Below are positions 1 through 11,200 of a stretch of DNA of 64,000 bases, in pieces; the first letter of the stretch is position 1, and each line of letters begins with the position of its first letter. A program made the translations under genes and the position numbers. The notes under the pieces were generated by a model. That model did no database searches. It was not told the DNA's origin and worked only from the letters and a program-made list of their open reading frames with translations. Origin of the DNA: Rotaria sp. Silwood1 (taxonomy: Eukaryota; Rotifera; Eurotatoria; Philodinida; Philodinidae). Location of the stretch: NCBI GenBank assembly GCA_905250075.1, contig CAJNOP010000080.1:62001-126000 (forward strand), given 5' to 3'.

Positions 1-252
1 TGTGCTTTGAGCTCAGTAAAACATAGTTTTTGGAGTGATGAAGAATCGAATGAGATCATTGGCGACCTGAGCTTTCATCTTTTTTCAGTATCTGCCGCAC
101 CCTCATCGTCTATTCATAGTAGTCTGAACGAAACGATCTAAAGAGCTGTACTGAACAATTTTATTCAACTCATGCAACTAGATCTTTTTGATCCGTCATT
201 ATTAGTCACTCATTCATCATTCGATCGACTGTCACGCAAAGATGAGAAATAG
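1..252 (+). pseudogene. 3' end of an unidentified reading frame with one in-frame stop
   Basis: Frame 1 is open from the window edge to a TAG at 250-252, except for one TAA at 139-141. Before the TAA it encodes about 46 residues with Trp, acidic and Ser-rich stretches. After it come about 36 residues rich in Leu, Phe and Asp. This stretch is less AT-rich than its surroundings and reads like coding sequence on both sides of the stop, in the same frame. It could be the end of a decayed gene or transposase, or two exons with unrecognised splice sites. No family was recognised. The start lies outside the window. Confidence 0.35.
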
Positions 253-320
253 ATTCTAGATGGTTTAGATTTCATAGTTTTTCGGTTGTGAGAAAGTCTT
301 AATGATACTTTCGTTTTTTT

Positions 321-582
321 TTAATTTAATATATGAAGTAAAAGTACAGAGAAAATTTATTATTTTTAATCAATTTCGATGTTTCGAACTACTAAGTGTT
401 CATTTTCAAGTTCACAACCTAATACATTGAATTATATCAATATCAATATAATAATATAGTATAATATCATGTACCACCAAAACCAAATTTTTTAATAATT
501 GAAGCTCAAAAACCACCAGGAATAAATTGATTAAAAATAATAAATTTTCTCTCCACTTTTACTTCATATATTAAATTAAGAT
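321..582. repeat. Foldback element with long inverted repeats (~260 bp)
   Basis: The segment at about 321-379 (beginning TTTAATTTAATATATGAAG) is repeated in inverted orientation at about 526-582, with only a few mismatches over some 55 bases. The 150 bases between are AT-rich and non-coding. The size and shape fit a small non-autonomous transposon (MITE). Flanking duplications were not resolved. Confidence 0.7.
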
Positions 583-1354
583 AAATGCTCTGACAATTGA
601 AACAAAATATTTTATACTTTCGTTTGATTGACAAGTTTTCAAAATACTATTAAAAAAGTGTTAGATAAAGATAATACTCTTTTATCTTTTGTGCTAAATT
701 AAAATGCTATGTGCATATCTTTTAGATATTTTTTTGGGTGCATCTCGTGCAGTTTTGTCCATTCTACCAAACTCATAAGCAATCATTACCAGTCTTGATG
801 TTTTGTTTTTGATACTTTTTTCATAGAAATTATGAAAAATACCATAAAATTTTCAAAAATTATTCCATTGGTTTTTGTACTGTTGTTCGAACATTGATCC
901 TCCATAGATATGTTAACAAATAATGTAAGCAAAATCTAAATACACCCAGGAAAAAAAAACAAAAAAAACATGACCATTATTTTGGAACTTCATGAAAGTA
1001 TTTTCAATATTTCTTTCATATCTGTTCAAAAGTCACTCAGAAAATGCTAAAACTTTGTATTTCTAAGTTTTTCTATGTGTTCTTTTAGTCGTGATAATCA
1101 GAAACATAAGTCAACATTTTTTTTGTAGTACACACAATTACGAATTGCTCAATTCGATCATGGCCGTCTCTTAACATGACAATATTTGAAGGATGTTCCA
1201 AAAGTATTTATCTATCATTTAGATTAGATATACTTTATCAAACTAATCGAACAATAAAACTTCAACTTTGTTCAAAATTCGATCTTTGCATTTTTATAAT
1301 GAAAATAGAGAAAAGAGTTACAATGTAAAAAAAAAACAGCGTACAACATTTCTT
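583..1354. other. Intergenic, no gene seen
   Basis: AT-rich sequence with poly-A and poly-T runs. No exon with flanking splice sites and no recognisable RNA gene was found. It lies between the foldback element and the 3' end of the Gly/His/Tyr-rich gene. Confidence 0.5.
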
Positions 1355-1771
1355 TTAAAATATATGATGGTGATGATGATGACCAAATCCTTGGTAACCA
1401 TATCCATATGGAGCACCATATCCACCCAATCCATATCCATGATGATAAGGATTTCCAAAACCAAAATGACCATAATGGTGAGGATGATATAATCCATATC
1501 CACCATGACCAAGACCTCCAGCTAATGCAGCTCCAAGATGATTAAACATATTTTCTGAATAAAACTCTTATTTAATGCTTGTTAAAGAATAAAATTTTTT
1601 ACTACAAATGCTTCACCAAATGGATATATATATGTATATATATTTCATCATGAATATGAAAAAAGGGCGTTNNNNNNNNNNAATTACATTCACTCTTACA
1701 ATTACTTATATACCTGCTGATGGCACTGGCGCTGCTACATATTTTCTTTTTGCTCGACCAACCAGACCAGA
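1355..1771 (-). CDS. Gly/His/Tyr-rich small protein (3' two exons, partial)
   Basis: Two exons on the minus strand can be joined. The first, at about 1771-1714, follows an acceptor (TCTTCTAG) and ends at a GT donor. The second, 1554-1355, follows TTTATTCAG and runs to a stop. The join keeps the frame (58 + 200 bases = 86 codons) and gives a basic stretch (RAKRKY), an Ala/Pro linker and then a Gly-Tyr-His repeat region ending in six His and Ile-Phe. Such composition is seen in secreted structural or metal-binding small proteins, but no family is assigned. The 5' exons were not found. The intron holds the ten-N assembly gap, so the join is inferred. A shorter reading would start at the Met at 1549 and give 64 residues. 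Confidence 0.5.
1672..1681. other. Assembly gap (10 N)
   Basis: Ten Ns in a row inside the inferred intron of the Gly/His/Tyr-rich gene. The true length of missing sequence is unknown. Confidence 0.99.
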
Positions 1772-2034
1772 CTAGAAGATTAAAAAAATTGATTAAGAAA
1801 TGTCATTGAGGTTTCTACTCTACGTAGAAGCCTCAATAGCATTTAATTTATTTTTAATTCGTCTAGTCCGTTTGGGGCCTCATTTTATACGTACAATTCA
1901 TAGATAACCTGACCTGACGAGAAAATGAACTTTTCTATACGGCAGCTATGAAAAATACAACAGAATTCTTATATAAGAACAAAAAGTAATTGTATATAAT
2001 GCGAATATGATATGTATATAAGTTGCACAGAATG

Positions 2035-2125
2035 TCTGACTTGACTTGTATTTTCTGTCAAATCACAAGTCAAATCAAGTCAAAAAATGAAAAATGAAAG
2101 TCAAGTCATGACTTGCCCATCTCTG
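2035..2125. mobile_element. Possible single end of a hAT-like transposon
   Basis: Read on the minus strand, the sequence ending at 2125 begins CAGAGATGGGCAAGTCATGA, a terminal sequence typical of hAT elements. It is followed by several copies of the subterminal motif AAGTCA / TGACTT. No matching left end was found between here and 1000; it may be lost or lie in the N gap. Confidence 0.45.
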
Positions 2126-2436
2126 GTTTGTAGATTCACATCACTAGAAAAGACTTTCTTTCTTGATTGAAAACAAGTTATTGATAACTAACGACAACTA
2201 CGTGTAATGGTCGTGAAGTTCGACTCGATCTAATATATATATATACAACATGGAATTACGTGTTCAAATCAAATTTGACCAGAGAAGAATGGAATGTACC
2301 GTTTAATTTCTATTGTTATATGTAGCTATATACTCTATGTTGATTATTTTTCTTGTTACCTTTGCACAATATTCTAACTAACTTTTCTTCTCAGCTGTCT
2401 AGTACATAGGTATTTAATTTTGTTTTTAAATTTCAG

Positions 2437-5400
2437 ATGAATTCAAATCAATTAAAAATAGATAAACTTTGGAGCCGTCCTGAACCACCATCAAAACCTG
2501 GTCCAGTTTTAAATACAAATGAAATTAAGGTATTCTTTTCGAAACCATTCATTCATTCACTATTCTTTTTTCTTCTATTTATTTCATAGTGAAAATCTTT
2601 CATAGTACTTGAAAGACTTTGTTATTTTCTATTTGATTTATACAAACATATTTTAAAAGAACAGTTGTTTTTTTTTTTTAGACATCCATGGGAAATCCGA
2701 ATACTAAATTATCTTCATTTCCAATGCCTACTGCTCGTTGGCGACCAAATCAACGTCCATTTGTTCTTCCACCACCGACAATAAATCCAAATGGTACATC
2801 ATCAATGAGAACAATTCAATTAATTGATCCTATTATTACACCAACTTCAACAATCAGTAGTTTAAAACATATTCAATCAGCTCAAAATCTATTCAGTATT
2901 GGAAAACGTATGCCTGAAATAGAACTAGCTTTAAAACAACTTATTGCTAATATGGAAAAATGTCCACGACCAGAACAAGAATCACCACAACCATTATCAC
3001 TTCGTAATGTAACACTACATGGTTATCAACGACATGCACTTGCTTGGATGGAATGGCGTGAAAATAATCCACCATTTGGTGGTAAGCAAATATTTTCAAT
3101 TAAGTTTTTTGTTTTTATTGTCTAATGAATATTATCATATCGTTTAGGAATATTAGCTGATGATATGGGGTATAGTATAGTTTTATAAAGTCTTATTCGA
3201 TGATTTTTTTTTTCTCAGACTTGGTAAAACTGTAACTACCATTGCTTTTCTTCAACTTCGAATGAATTCAATAAAACAAGACTGTTCCGAACAAATATTT
3301 GATTCTACAAAAACTCGAGCTATTCCAACAACACTTGTTATATGTCCAGCTACACTTATGAGCCATTGGGAAAGTGAAATAAATAAATATAGTCGTATGC
3401 GATGTTTTATTTATCATGGTTCATCACGTAAAAAAGATATTCCAATGGGTGGTGCAATTCGTGCTTTTGGACAATATTGTGTTGTACTTACATCTTATGA
3501 ATTAGTACGAGCTGAACATACATCCGATGAAATTAAAGTAGACTATGATTATTTTTTTTTTCTCTTTTACATTAAAAATTTCATTATTCTTATTATTTTA
3601 GAATCCATTATTTGCTGTAAAATGGCAACGAATTGTTCTTGATGAAGCACATCGAATACGTTCACATAAATCTCAAACAGCTCAAGCATGTTCATCACTT
3701 GATGCTATTTATCGTTGGGCATTAACTGGAACCCCAATACATAATAAAGCTGATGATTTTTATTCACTTCTTCATTTTCTTCATTATTCACCATTTGATA
3801 TATATTCAACATGGAAATTATTTTCATCAAATCAATATAAATCTATTGAACGTATGAAAACAATTGTACGTTCATTAATACTTCGACGAACAAAAACTGA
3901 TTATGATTTAAATGGTAAATTACTTGTACCACTACCATCGAAACAAATAGAAAATCTTTGGTTAACATTAACTGATGAAGAAATGAAACATTATGAACGT
4001 ATTAAAATTGAAATGACAGATGCATATAAATTATTTATTCGTAATCGACGTGAAAAAAAGAAAACAAATACAGTTGTTCTTTTTACATTAATGTAAATAT
4101 ATTTTAATAGAAACAAAAATATTTTTTTTTTTTGATTGTTTATTTTTCTTTAAGGCTTAAATTACGTCAAGCATGTAATCATTTATCATTAGTAAAAAAT
4201 TTATCAACAGATGAAGTATTTGATGATAAAGATGATGTTGCATTAGAATTATCAATGTTTAAATTAGATTTAAATGATACATTAAATGATAAAAATATTC
4301 AATCATTAACAAAAGATACTGAACTTCAATATGATATTACATTTTTAAGTACAAAACTTAATTGTCTTTTAAAAAAACTTAATTTAATTGTTAATCAACA
4401 AGGAGAAAAATGTAAGAATAAATTATTATTATATTGATAACAATTTCTTAACAGAATCAGTTTCATTCACATAAAGGTTAAGTCTAACCAGTAATTTCTA
4501 GAATTTATTCTTTTCTATAAATCTTATTATATATTTTACCATGAAATTCGAGAATTTAGACGCAAAGCAGGTCTCTGGATAAGCATAAGATTTTAATCTT
4601 GAGAACTATGGCTTTTTTTTTAGTATATTGAAAATATACTATTGATTCTGAGAGACTAAAACTAATTTTCATGGGAGGATGCTACTTCCATTCCCCTCAC
4701 TAGATTAAACTCTTATACATTTACTCGTATTTTGACTTATATCTTCACAACTTTAATCATCAATGTATGAAAAAAACAATGGATACATCTAACATGTAGT
4801 CGAAGTATTTTTTTTTGTTTCAAACGAGACTTTCATAAAAATATATTCAGAGAATTAATATTTCGTACTGAATATTGTTTACTTGTTTATTTTTCTGATA
4901 ATAGGTGTTGTTGTTTCATCATGGGTGGGCATGCTTAATATCGTTCGACATAATTTAAAACAATATAATATACGTTCTTTAACAATTAGTGGTGAAATTA
5001 AAATTGCTGATCGACAATTAGTTGTACAAGCATTTAATAGTGATGAAAAGAAATATATGGTCAAGATTAGCTTCTTTGAGTTTAAATATATATATATTTA
5101 TTGTTTGTATTTTAGGTTCTACTTTTATCATTGAAAGCTGGTGGTGAAGGTCTTAATCTTGTTGGTGGTAATCATCTTTTCTTATGTGAATTATCTTATA
5201 ATCCGCAAAATGAACAACAAGCATGTGATCGAATATATCGAAGTAATTGAATTTTCTTACTTATTATTCAAAATAAATTGTTCTTGTTTGTTTTGCTTAT
5301 AGTTGGTCAACAAAAAGATGTACATATTTATCGATTAATGATAAAAAATACAATTGAAGAACGGATTAGTAATTTACAAGAACGAAAACTTAAATTAGCT

Positions 5401-5472
5401 GGCGATGTTTTAGCTGGTTGTGTTGATAGATTTAGTCTTAAATTAGAAGATATTGCTTATTTATGCTCATAA
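2437..5472 (+). CDS. TTF2: SNF2-family ATPase, transcription termination factor 2 (TTF2/lodestar) type
   Basis: Nine exons (2437-2529, 2682-3081, 3148-3169, 3219-3537, 3602-4092, 4155-4411, 4905-5059, 5116-5242, 5303-5472) give 677 residues in one frame. SNF2 motifs are intact: [12 protein letters not shown] (165-176), LDEAH (291-295), LTGTP (319-323), the LRQACNH linker, and C-terminal helicase motifs KAGGEGLNL and DRIYRIGQQKD (around 615-627). The KCVVVSSW, GGNHLFL and IGQQKD stretches match TTF2 rather than Rad54 or ISWI. TTF2 uses ATP to release Pol II and transcripts from DNA, notably at mitosis. The protein is shorter than human TTF2 (1162 residues) and lacks its long N-terminal region with zinc finger. 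The ATG follows TTTCAG directly, so an upstream UTR intron or a trans-splice acceptor is possible. Confidence 0.9.
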
Positions 5473-6209
5473 ACATATTCATTATTCTATGACAAAAAAA
5501 ATTAATCAAATCTATTTTGTTATACTATCTTATTTTGCTGTTTGATAAAAAATTTGTATGTTTCTCTTTTTTTTTTCTACGTTGGCTTCTTCAATACAGA
5601 TAATCATAATACTTAATATTGTAATTTGTTTATTTTGATTAACATCATAACAGACGTCAACTATAAACGTTTATTTCCTAATTGTTAATCTAAAAAAAAA
5701 AAGAATTAATTTGTTGCACATAAAGATCCATAGAATGAAATGCAATTAACAGCAAGAGATATGCTATAATAATTATATTTGAAAAGAATATGAGATAATA
5801 TATTTTTCAAGAATATTAAAAATACCAATGAAGAAATGTTCTTAGTTTTTCCGATTTATTAAACTTCTATTGATAAAAACATTTCTTGAATATAAATAAA
5901 ATAATATTACATTTTATTTTGATTATAGTTTCTTTTATTAATAATATCTTTTAATCCAATTTAGCACTCACACACATATGTAATACAGACTATTAAAATT
6001 AGATTAATATGTTCTTTGTATGGGAATAAAAATATAAATAATTAACATGGCTTTGAAATTTGATTGAACGTACAGTAACAACATAAGATATGAATTGCTT
6101 TAAACGATGATAATTTTATGAGATATGTCAAGTAAAAGTATTGTAGTGTTAACACATATTATCAATGTTATTCTTATGAAGTATAAGGACAAATCATTAG
6201 AATAGTTAT
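5473..6209. other. Intergenic, no gene seen
   Basis: AT-rich sequence after the TTF2 stop. No supported exon was found. Confidence 0.5.
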
Positions 6210-6656
6210 GTTACAGTCAAAATTGGAATCTGGTCAAATTCTAAATTTGTCCGAACAAAATTAGAATTTTATTTTGATGAATTATAAAACTAAGCAAAAA
6301 TCAATACCTAAAACATGAATGAGGTCAAGGATGGTGATGAGAGTCAGGAAGAAGGTTTTAAGTAAGATCGCCACGGATAGCCTTGATGAGAGTGAAAAAT
6401 GTCTTAGTAAAGATGAATTTTTGAGTAAGACTAACATTTTACGCGGTTATTCACTCTAATTTCACACGCAACCTCGGGATATAGACTCAGACATTCTCAC
6501 CTTCATTTTTGATTCCACTCGTATTCGTATTGTTGCTTTTCTTCTCAGTTTTACAGTTCATGAAAATAAAATTCTGATTTTGTCTGGTCAAAATTCGGAT
6601 TCCAATTTTGTACAGACAAATTTAGAATTTGACCGAATTCCAATTTTGACCGTAAC
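6210..6656. mobile_element. Non-autonomous transposon with ~45-bp inverted repeats
   Basis: The left end GTTACAGTCAAAATTGGAAT is matched in inverted form by the right end, which reads GTTACGGTCAAAATTGGAAT on the minus strand; the match continues for about 45 bases with few changes. The element is about 447 bp. Flanks AGTTAT (left) and AGTTAC (right) could be a target-site duplication. The interior holds no long reading frame. Confidence 0.75.
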
Positions 6657-6987
6657 AGTTACATGAAATTCTAAACGATACAATAGATTGCATTTTAAAA
6701 GTGTTAATGAATACTTCATTATATCCATACGTAACCAAGCTTATCAAATTTTGTCACGAAATAAATGATAATTAAAAGAAAACAATATTCTACAGATACT
6801 TTTATGCATGAAATCATGTATTTTTATTTTCTTACGTCATAATGATGTCTATTCGAGATTCTAATACTACACTTTATAAAAAAAAATTATTTTCATCTTT
6901 ATTTCAATTAGTTTTCAATGACAAGCAAAGTTTAATTATATTGAAAAAATAAATTATTTCGCGTTTGATTTCAACATATTGTTCTGC

Positions 6988-7868
6988 TTAAGGGGCCCCC
7001 CTCAGAAAATCCAATTTTTCGGAGATGAGTCGAAATTGAAGTTTTATCATAGGAAGATGCACTGAAGTCTCCTCTTTCAGAATATCTATGTTTTATCGAA
7101 AATGAATTGACTTTGACGAACTTATCGTCTAAAACTTTGCTCCTACTATCATATTTTTCGAGAAATTTTCATGGTGTTTTTTCAAGGTTTTTCGACTTTT
7201 TAGGCTGCTTCCTCTTTGCATCATCATTTCGCAAAGTTTTTTTATATACTAATCACTAAGAGACTATCAACACTTAATATTAAGATCACACATTTATAGC
7301 CTGTCTTGAACATTAATATATAAATCAGGTGATTTTCGGAAAAATCGACTTCTAATACTTATTTTTCGTTTTTCTCAAAATCAATTTTTTCGAGTTTACC
7401 GTTTACGCGGGGAAGGATTTCTTAATACTGACTCAATAGAGAAGGGATAATTTTTTTTTGTTGAATAGAGGACAGTTAGGGCTAGATCCTCACAATCTCC
7501 GATTTTTGAATTTCTCTTTTATTGAAATAAAAAACTAAGATATTTCAGTTTGATGAGCGCTTTGAATTTGCACATGTGACGAAAAAAGTGTTTTTAAAAA
7601 TCAAATAAAGGGAAATTTAAAAATCGGAGATCGTGAGGATCTAGCCCTAAGGTCACTCTACAATTTAAAAACCAGCCCGACATGATTACATAGTAACCCC
7701 ATTGTGAAATCCTTGCCCGCGTAACGGGTAATGAATTCACTAGAACTTGTGTATAAGTTTGAGATTTGGGGGAGATATTTTAACCAAGACTAACATTCTC
7801 TGAAATTTTGGTTGAAATCGGATGAGAAAATAACAAAGTTCGTTTCTGAGGGGGGGGGGGGGCCTTAA
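6988..7868. mobile_element. piggyBac-like non-autonomous element with TTAA target sites
   Basis: TTAA at 6988-6991 and at 7865-7868 bracket ends that are inverted copies: GGGGCCCCCCTCAGAAA on the left, and a G-run mirror ending GGCC on the right. TTAA duplication is the mark of piggyBac-type insertion. Inside lies a second inverted pair, GGGCTAGATCCTCAC (about 7478) against GTGAGGATCTAGCCC (about 7633). No transposase frame remains. The right end carries a run of 12-13 G. Confidence 0.7.
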
Positions 7869-8205
7869 TTCTTTTTATATGCCATATTAATACTAATCAA
7901 TATTCTCTAGATGAAATTGAAATATCGATTATAATCGGACTTATATTTCAATACAAATGAAAAAAAACATCTACGAACGATATTAAATTCATTGATTTTT
8001 GCTGAAATTTACATTGATATTGTTAGTTCTCATATTATAATAATTTATATTGATATAAATCAATACATATTTATATTATCTTTATTGTATTACATATACA
8101 TACATATATATATATGAAGATAACACATAAAAAAGGAATAAACATACACATAAATTTCAGAATTGAAGATAAGATATAGAAAGGAAAAAAAAAGAAAGAA
8201 GAAAT
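7869..8205. other. Intergenic, 3' of the KASH-like gene
   Basis: AT-rich sequence with a TA microsatellite near 8100-8115. It probably includes the 3' UTR of the minus-strand gene that ends at 8206. Confidence 0.45.
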
Positions 8206-11200
8206 TTAAAGAGTAATACCATTTGTTGAACAATAAGCAAATGGCCACCAAGCAAATGATAATCGATTACAATCATCATCATTTGGTGATGTTAAAAAAT
8301 AATAACGCATGATTACAGTCCAGATAAATAAAACTATTGAACAACTTGTTATTATTGCACACCATTGTAATCTTAAAAAAAACAACAATAGAAATTTATA
8401 TTTACGAAAACAAAACATCATTTTTTCTATATATACCTTTTTAAAACTCGTTTTATTCGATCTGATTGTGTATTTTTAATATTAATAGATCGATTTAGTT
8501 TTTGAAAAGATATTTTATTTATTTGTTTTGAACAGCTATTTTCTTTTGTAAGTGTTCGATTAAATATTGAATCAATTTCTAATGTCATCGATGATATATC
8601 TTCATATAAATCAGGTGTTGGCGAACGACTTGTTGTACAACCAGTTGATGTATTTAAACCTGAATCCGTAGTTGTAACAGTCATTGCACTTGGTATTGAT
8701 GAACATGGTGATGATAGACATCGAATATGTTTTATTGATGATTTCATTTGTGTAATCATTGGACTTGAACGTGATCGATTTAAACATCGACATGGTAATA
8801 ATGATGAAGTAGAATCAAATAATTCATAATCATCACGAAGTAATTCTAAAAAAAAGAACCAATAAAAGCTCTTAGTACAATCTCGGTGAGATGTAAATAT
8901 GGAACAGAATGTAACTAGATATAGTAGGATGTGGATCTTTTTCTCGGTAGCCCATACGTCCTATCCGTGTTCGTAGCTAAAAATTCGAGAAAATAATTTT
9001 TTATTTGCTAAATAAAGATTTCGTCTTTCGAAATTCGCGCAATAACTCCTATACTGTCCCAAGTTTTTTGTGGAATCTGTGAGGTAGTGGCGTATCCAGG
9101 ATTTTTCGATATGCTGGATTTCAACTTCAGAGCATGGGACCCAGATGAAACTTATAGAGATATGATATTGGGTCCAAATGATGAGTTTTTATCAAAAGAT
9201 TTTTGTAATGGGAGTTTGCGAAAAAAATCAGCATTTTCCTGAGCCTCACCAAGATTTTTCTTTTTCTATTAGTAGTATCTTGTTTTTTAGAATTTAATAG
9301 TAAGCTACATCGAAATTCATCGACAGATTTCAAATTTCATTTAAAAATATGCACCCGTTCACGAGTTATAATGTTTTGGAAATTTGCTACATGCTGCTAA
9401 AATTTTAGAAAAAATTCAAAACATTATAACTCGTGAACGGATGCATATTTTTAGATGAAATTGGAAATCTGCCGATGAATTTCGATGTAGCTTACTATTA
9501 AATTCTAAAAATCAAGATACTACTAATAGAAAAAGAAAAATCTTGGTGGGGCTCAGGAAAATGCTAATTTTTTTCGCAAACTCCCATTACAAAAATCTTT
9601 TGATAAAAACTCATCACTTGGACCCAATATCATATCTCTATAAATTTCACGTGGGTCCCATGCTCTGAAGTTGAAATCCAGCATATCGAAAAATCCTGGA
9701 TACGCCACTACTGTGATGGTCTTTGACAAGCATCTGCCACAGTCTGTAGAATCTAAATTTTTTAATCCTATACTTCAATATGTCTTTTAGATTGTGTTTC
9801 ACAAAAAAAAATGAAATAAATAATAAATTTAACCAAACTTACCTCGAACAGAATGAAATGGACAAATGCCATTTGTTAAATTCTATTAAATAAAATTAAT
9901 ATTCTTAATAAAATAAATGAAAGAACATACTGATAATAAATTTCGTCGAGAACGAATTTTCTTTGTTGGTAATAATACTAAAATCAGAAAAGAAATGAAA
10001 GCTGAAATTCTATTGTTAAAAAATCTATTTCTTTTACCAATTTCATCTGACTGTTCTTGTTTATCTTTAGAACTAAATCATTGAAATATATATATATATA
10101 AAATTAAATAAAAATTTAACTTTTATTTACTTTGTTTTTATATTAAATTTTTCTATTTGTTTATTCAATGAAATATTTTTCGATTGTTGTATTTTTTCAT
10201 TTTTTTTTTTAATTTTTAATAATTTTTCTTCTAATCGATGAATTTTTTCATTCGATATTTTTTCTTTATATTTTAATTCTTCTATTATATGATGATAATC
10301 TTTTAATATTGAAATAATATTCAATGGTGTTAAATTTAATTCAATTGAATTTGAAAATTCATTTAATTCTAATTGAAATTTTCGTTGTTTTTCTATAAAA
10401 AAGAATACATACAAAACATGTTAAATTTGAATATAAAAAAAAACAAAGAGAATCTTTTACCTCGACTAGCTATTAATAATGTTTGTAATTTTCTAAAACG
10501 TCCTTCAAATACATCTTTATTATCAATAACTTTTTTAATTAAATTTTTTATTGTTAATAAATGTTTATCTATTAAATCTGTTGTACTTAAAATATATTCA
10601 CGATCTTGTTCACATTGAATTTTATTTATTAATATTATTAAATGTTCATTTATATTCATACCATTTACATGTAATTCATGAAACTATTTAAAAAGTAACA
10701 TATTCATATATATATATAGAAAAAAAGAAAATTTCATTGCATGACATACCACATCTTTTAGATATATAGAATTGAAACTATCAGTTTTTGATAAAAGTAT
10801 TTGTACTTCCATATCATCAATTGTTTCCATATTTGATGAATCAAGATATTGTGAAACACATTCATTTGAAATATTATCCTGTATAAAAAAAAATATTATT
10901 TTTTATCAAATCAAATGCTTTCATATCCAAAATGTATGAAATGAAATTCCAGAGAAAAAGAATTCCTTCTCATTCGTTCTGAATATCAGTTGTGACTAAC
11001 GAGGGAAGGCCACCAACTGTTCAATCGTATTTGCATTATGTAGTTCCCAAAGAGTTATGAATACGCTGAAAATATTTTGGACGGATAGCTTATTTGTTAC
11101 GAAAATAGTCCATTTGTAAGGTATGTTTTTGATGATTCCCGTGGTCACCCTTCATGAACATTAAAAAAAATTGATTTTCGAATTTCGATTTGAAACTTTA

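Noticed and set aside
9127..9333. 68-codon minus-strand frame
   Set aside because: It sits in the hAT-like palindrome; the mirror arm gives the same words on the other strand.
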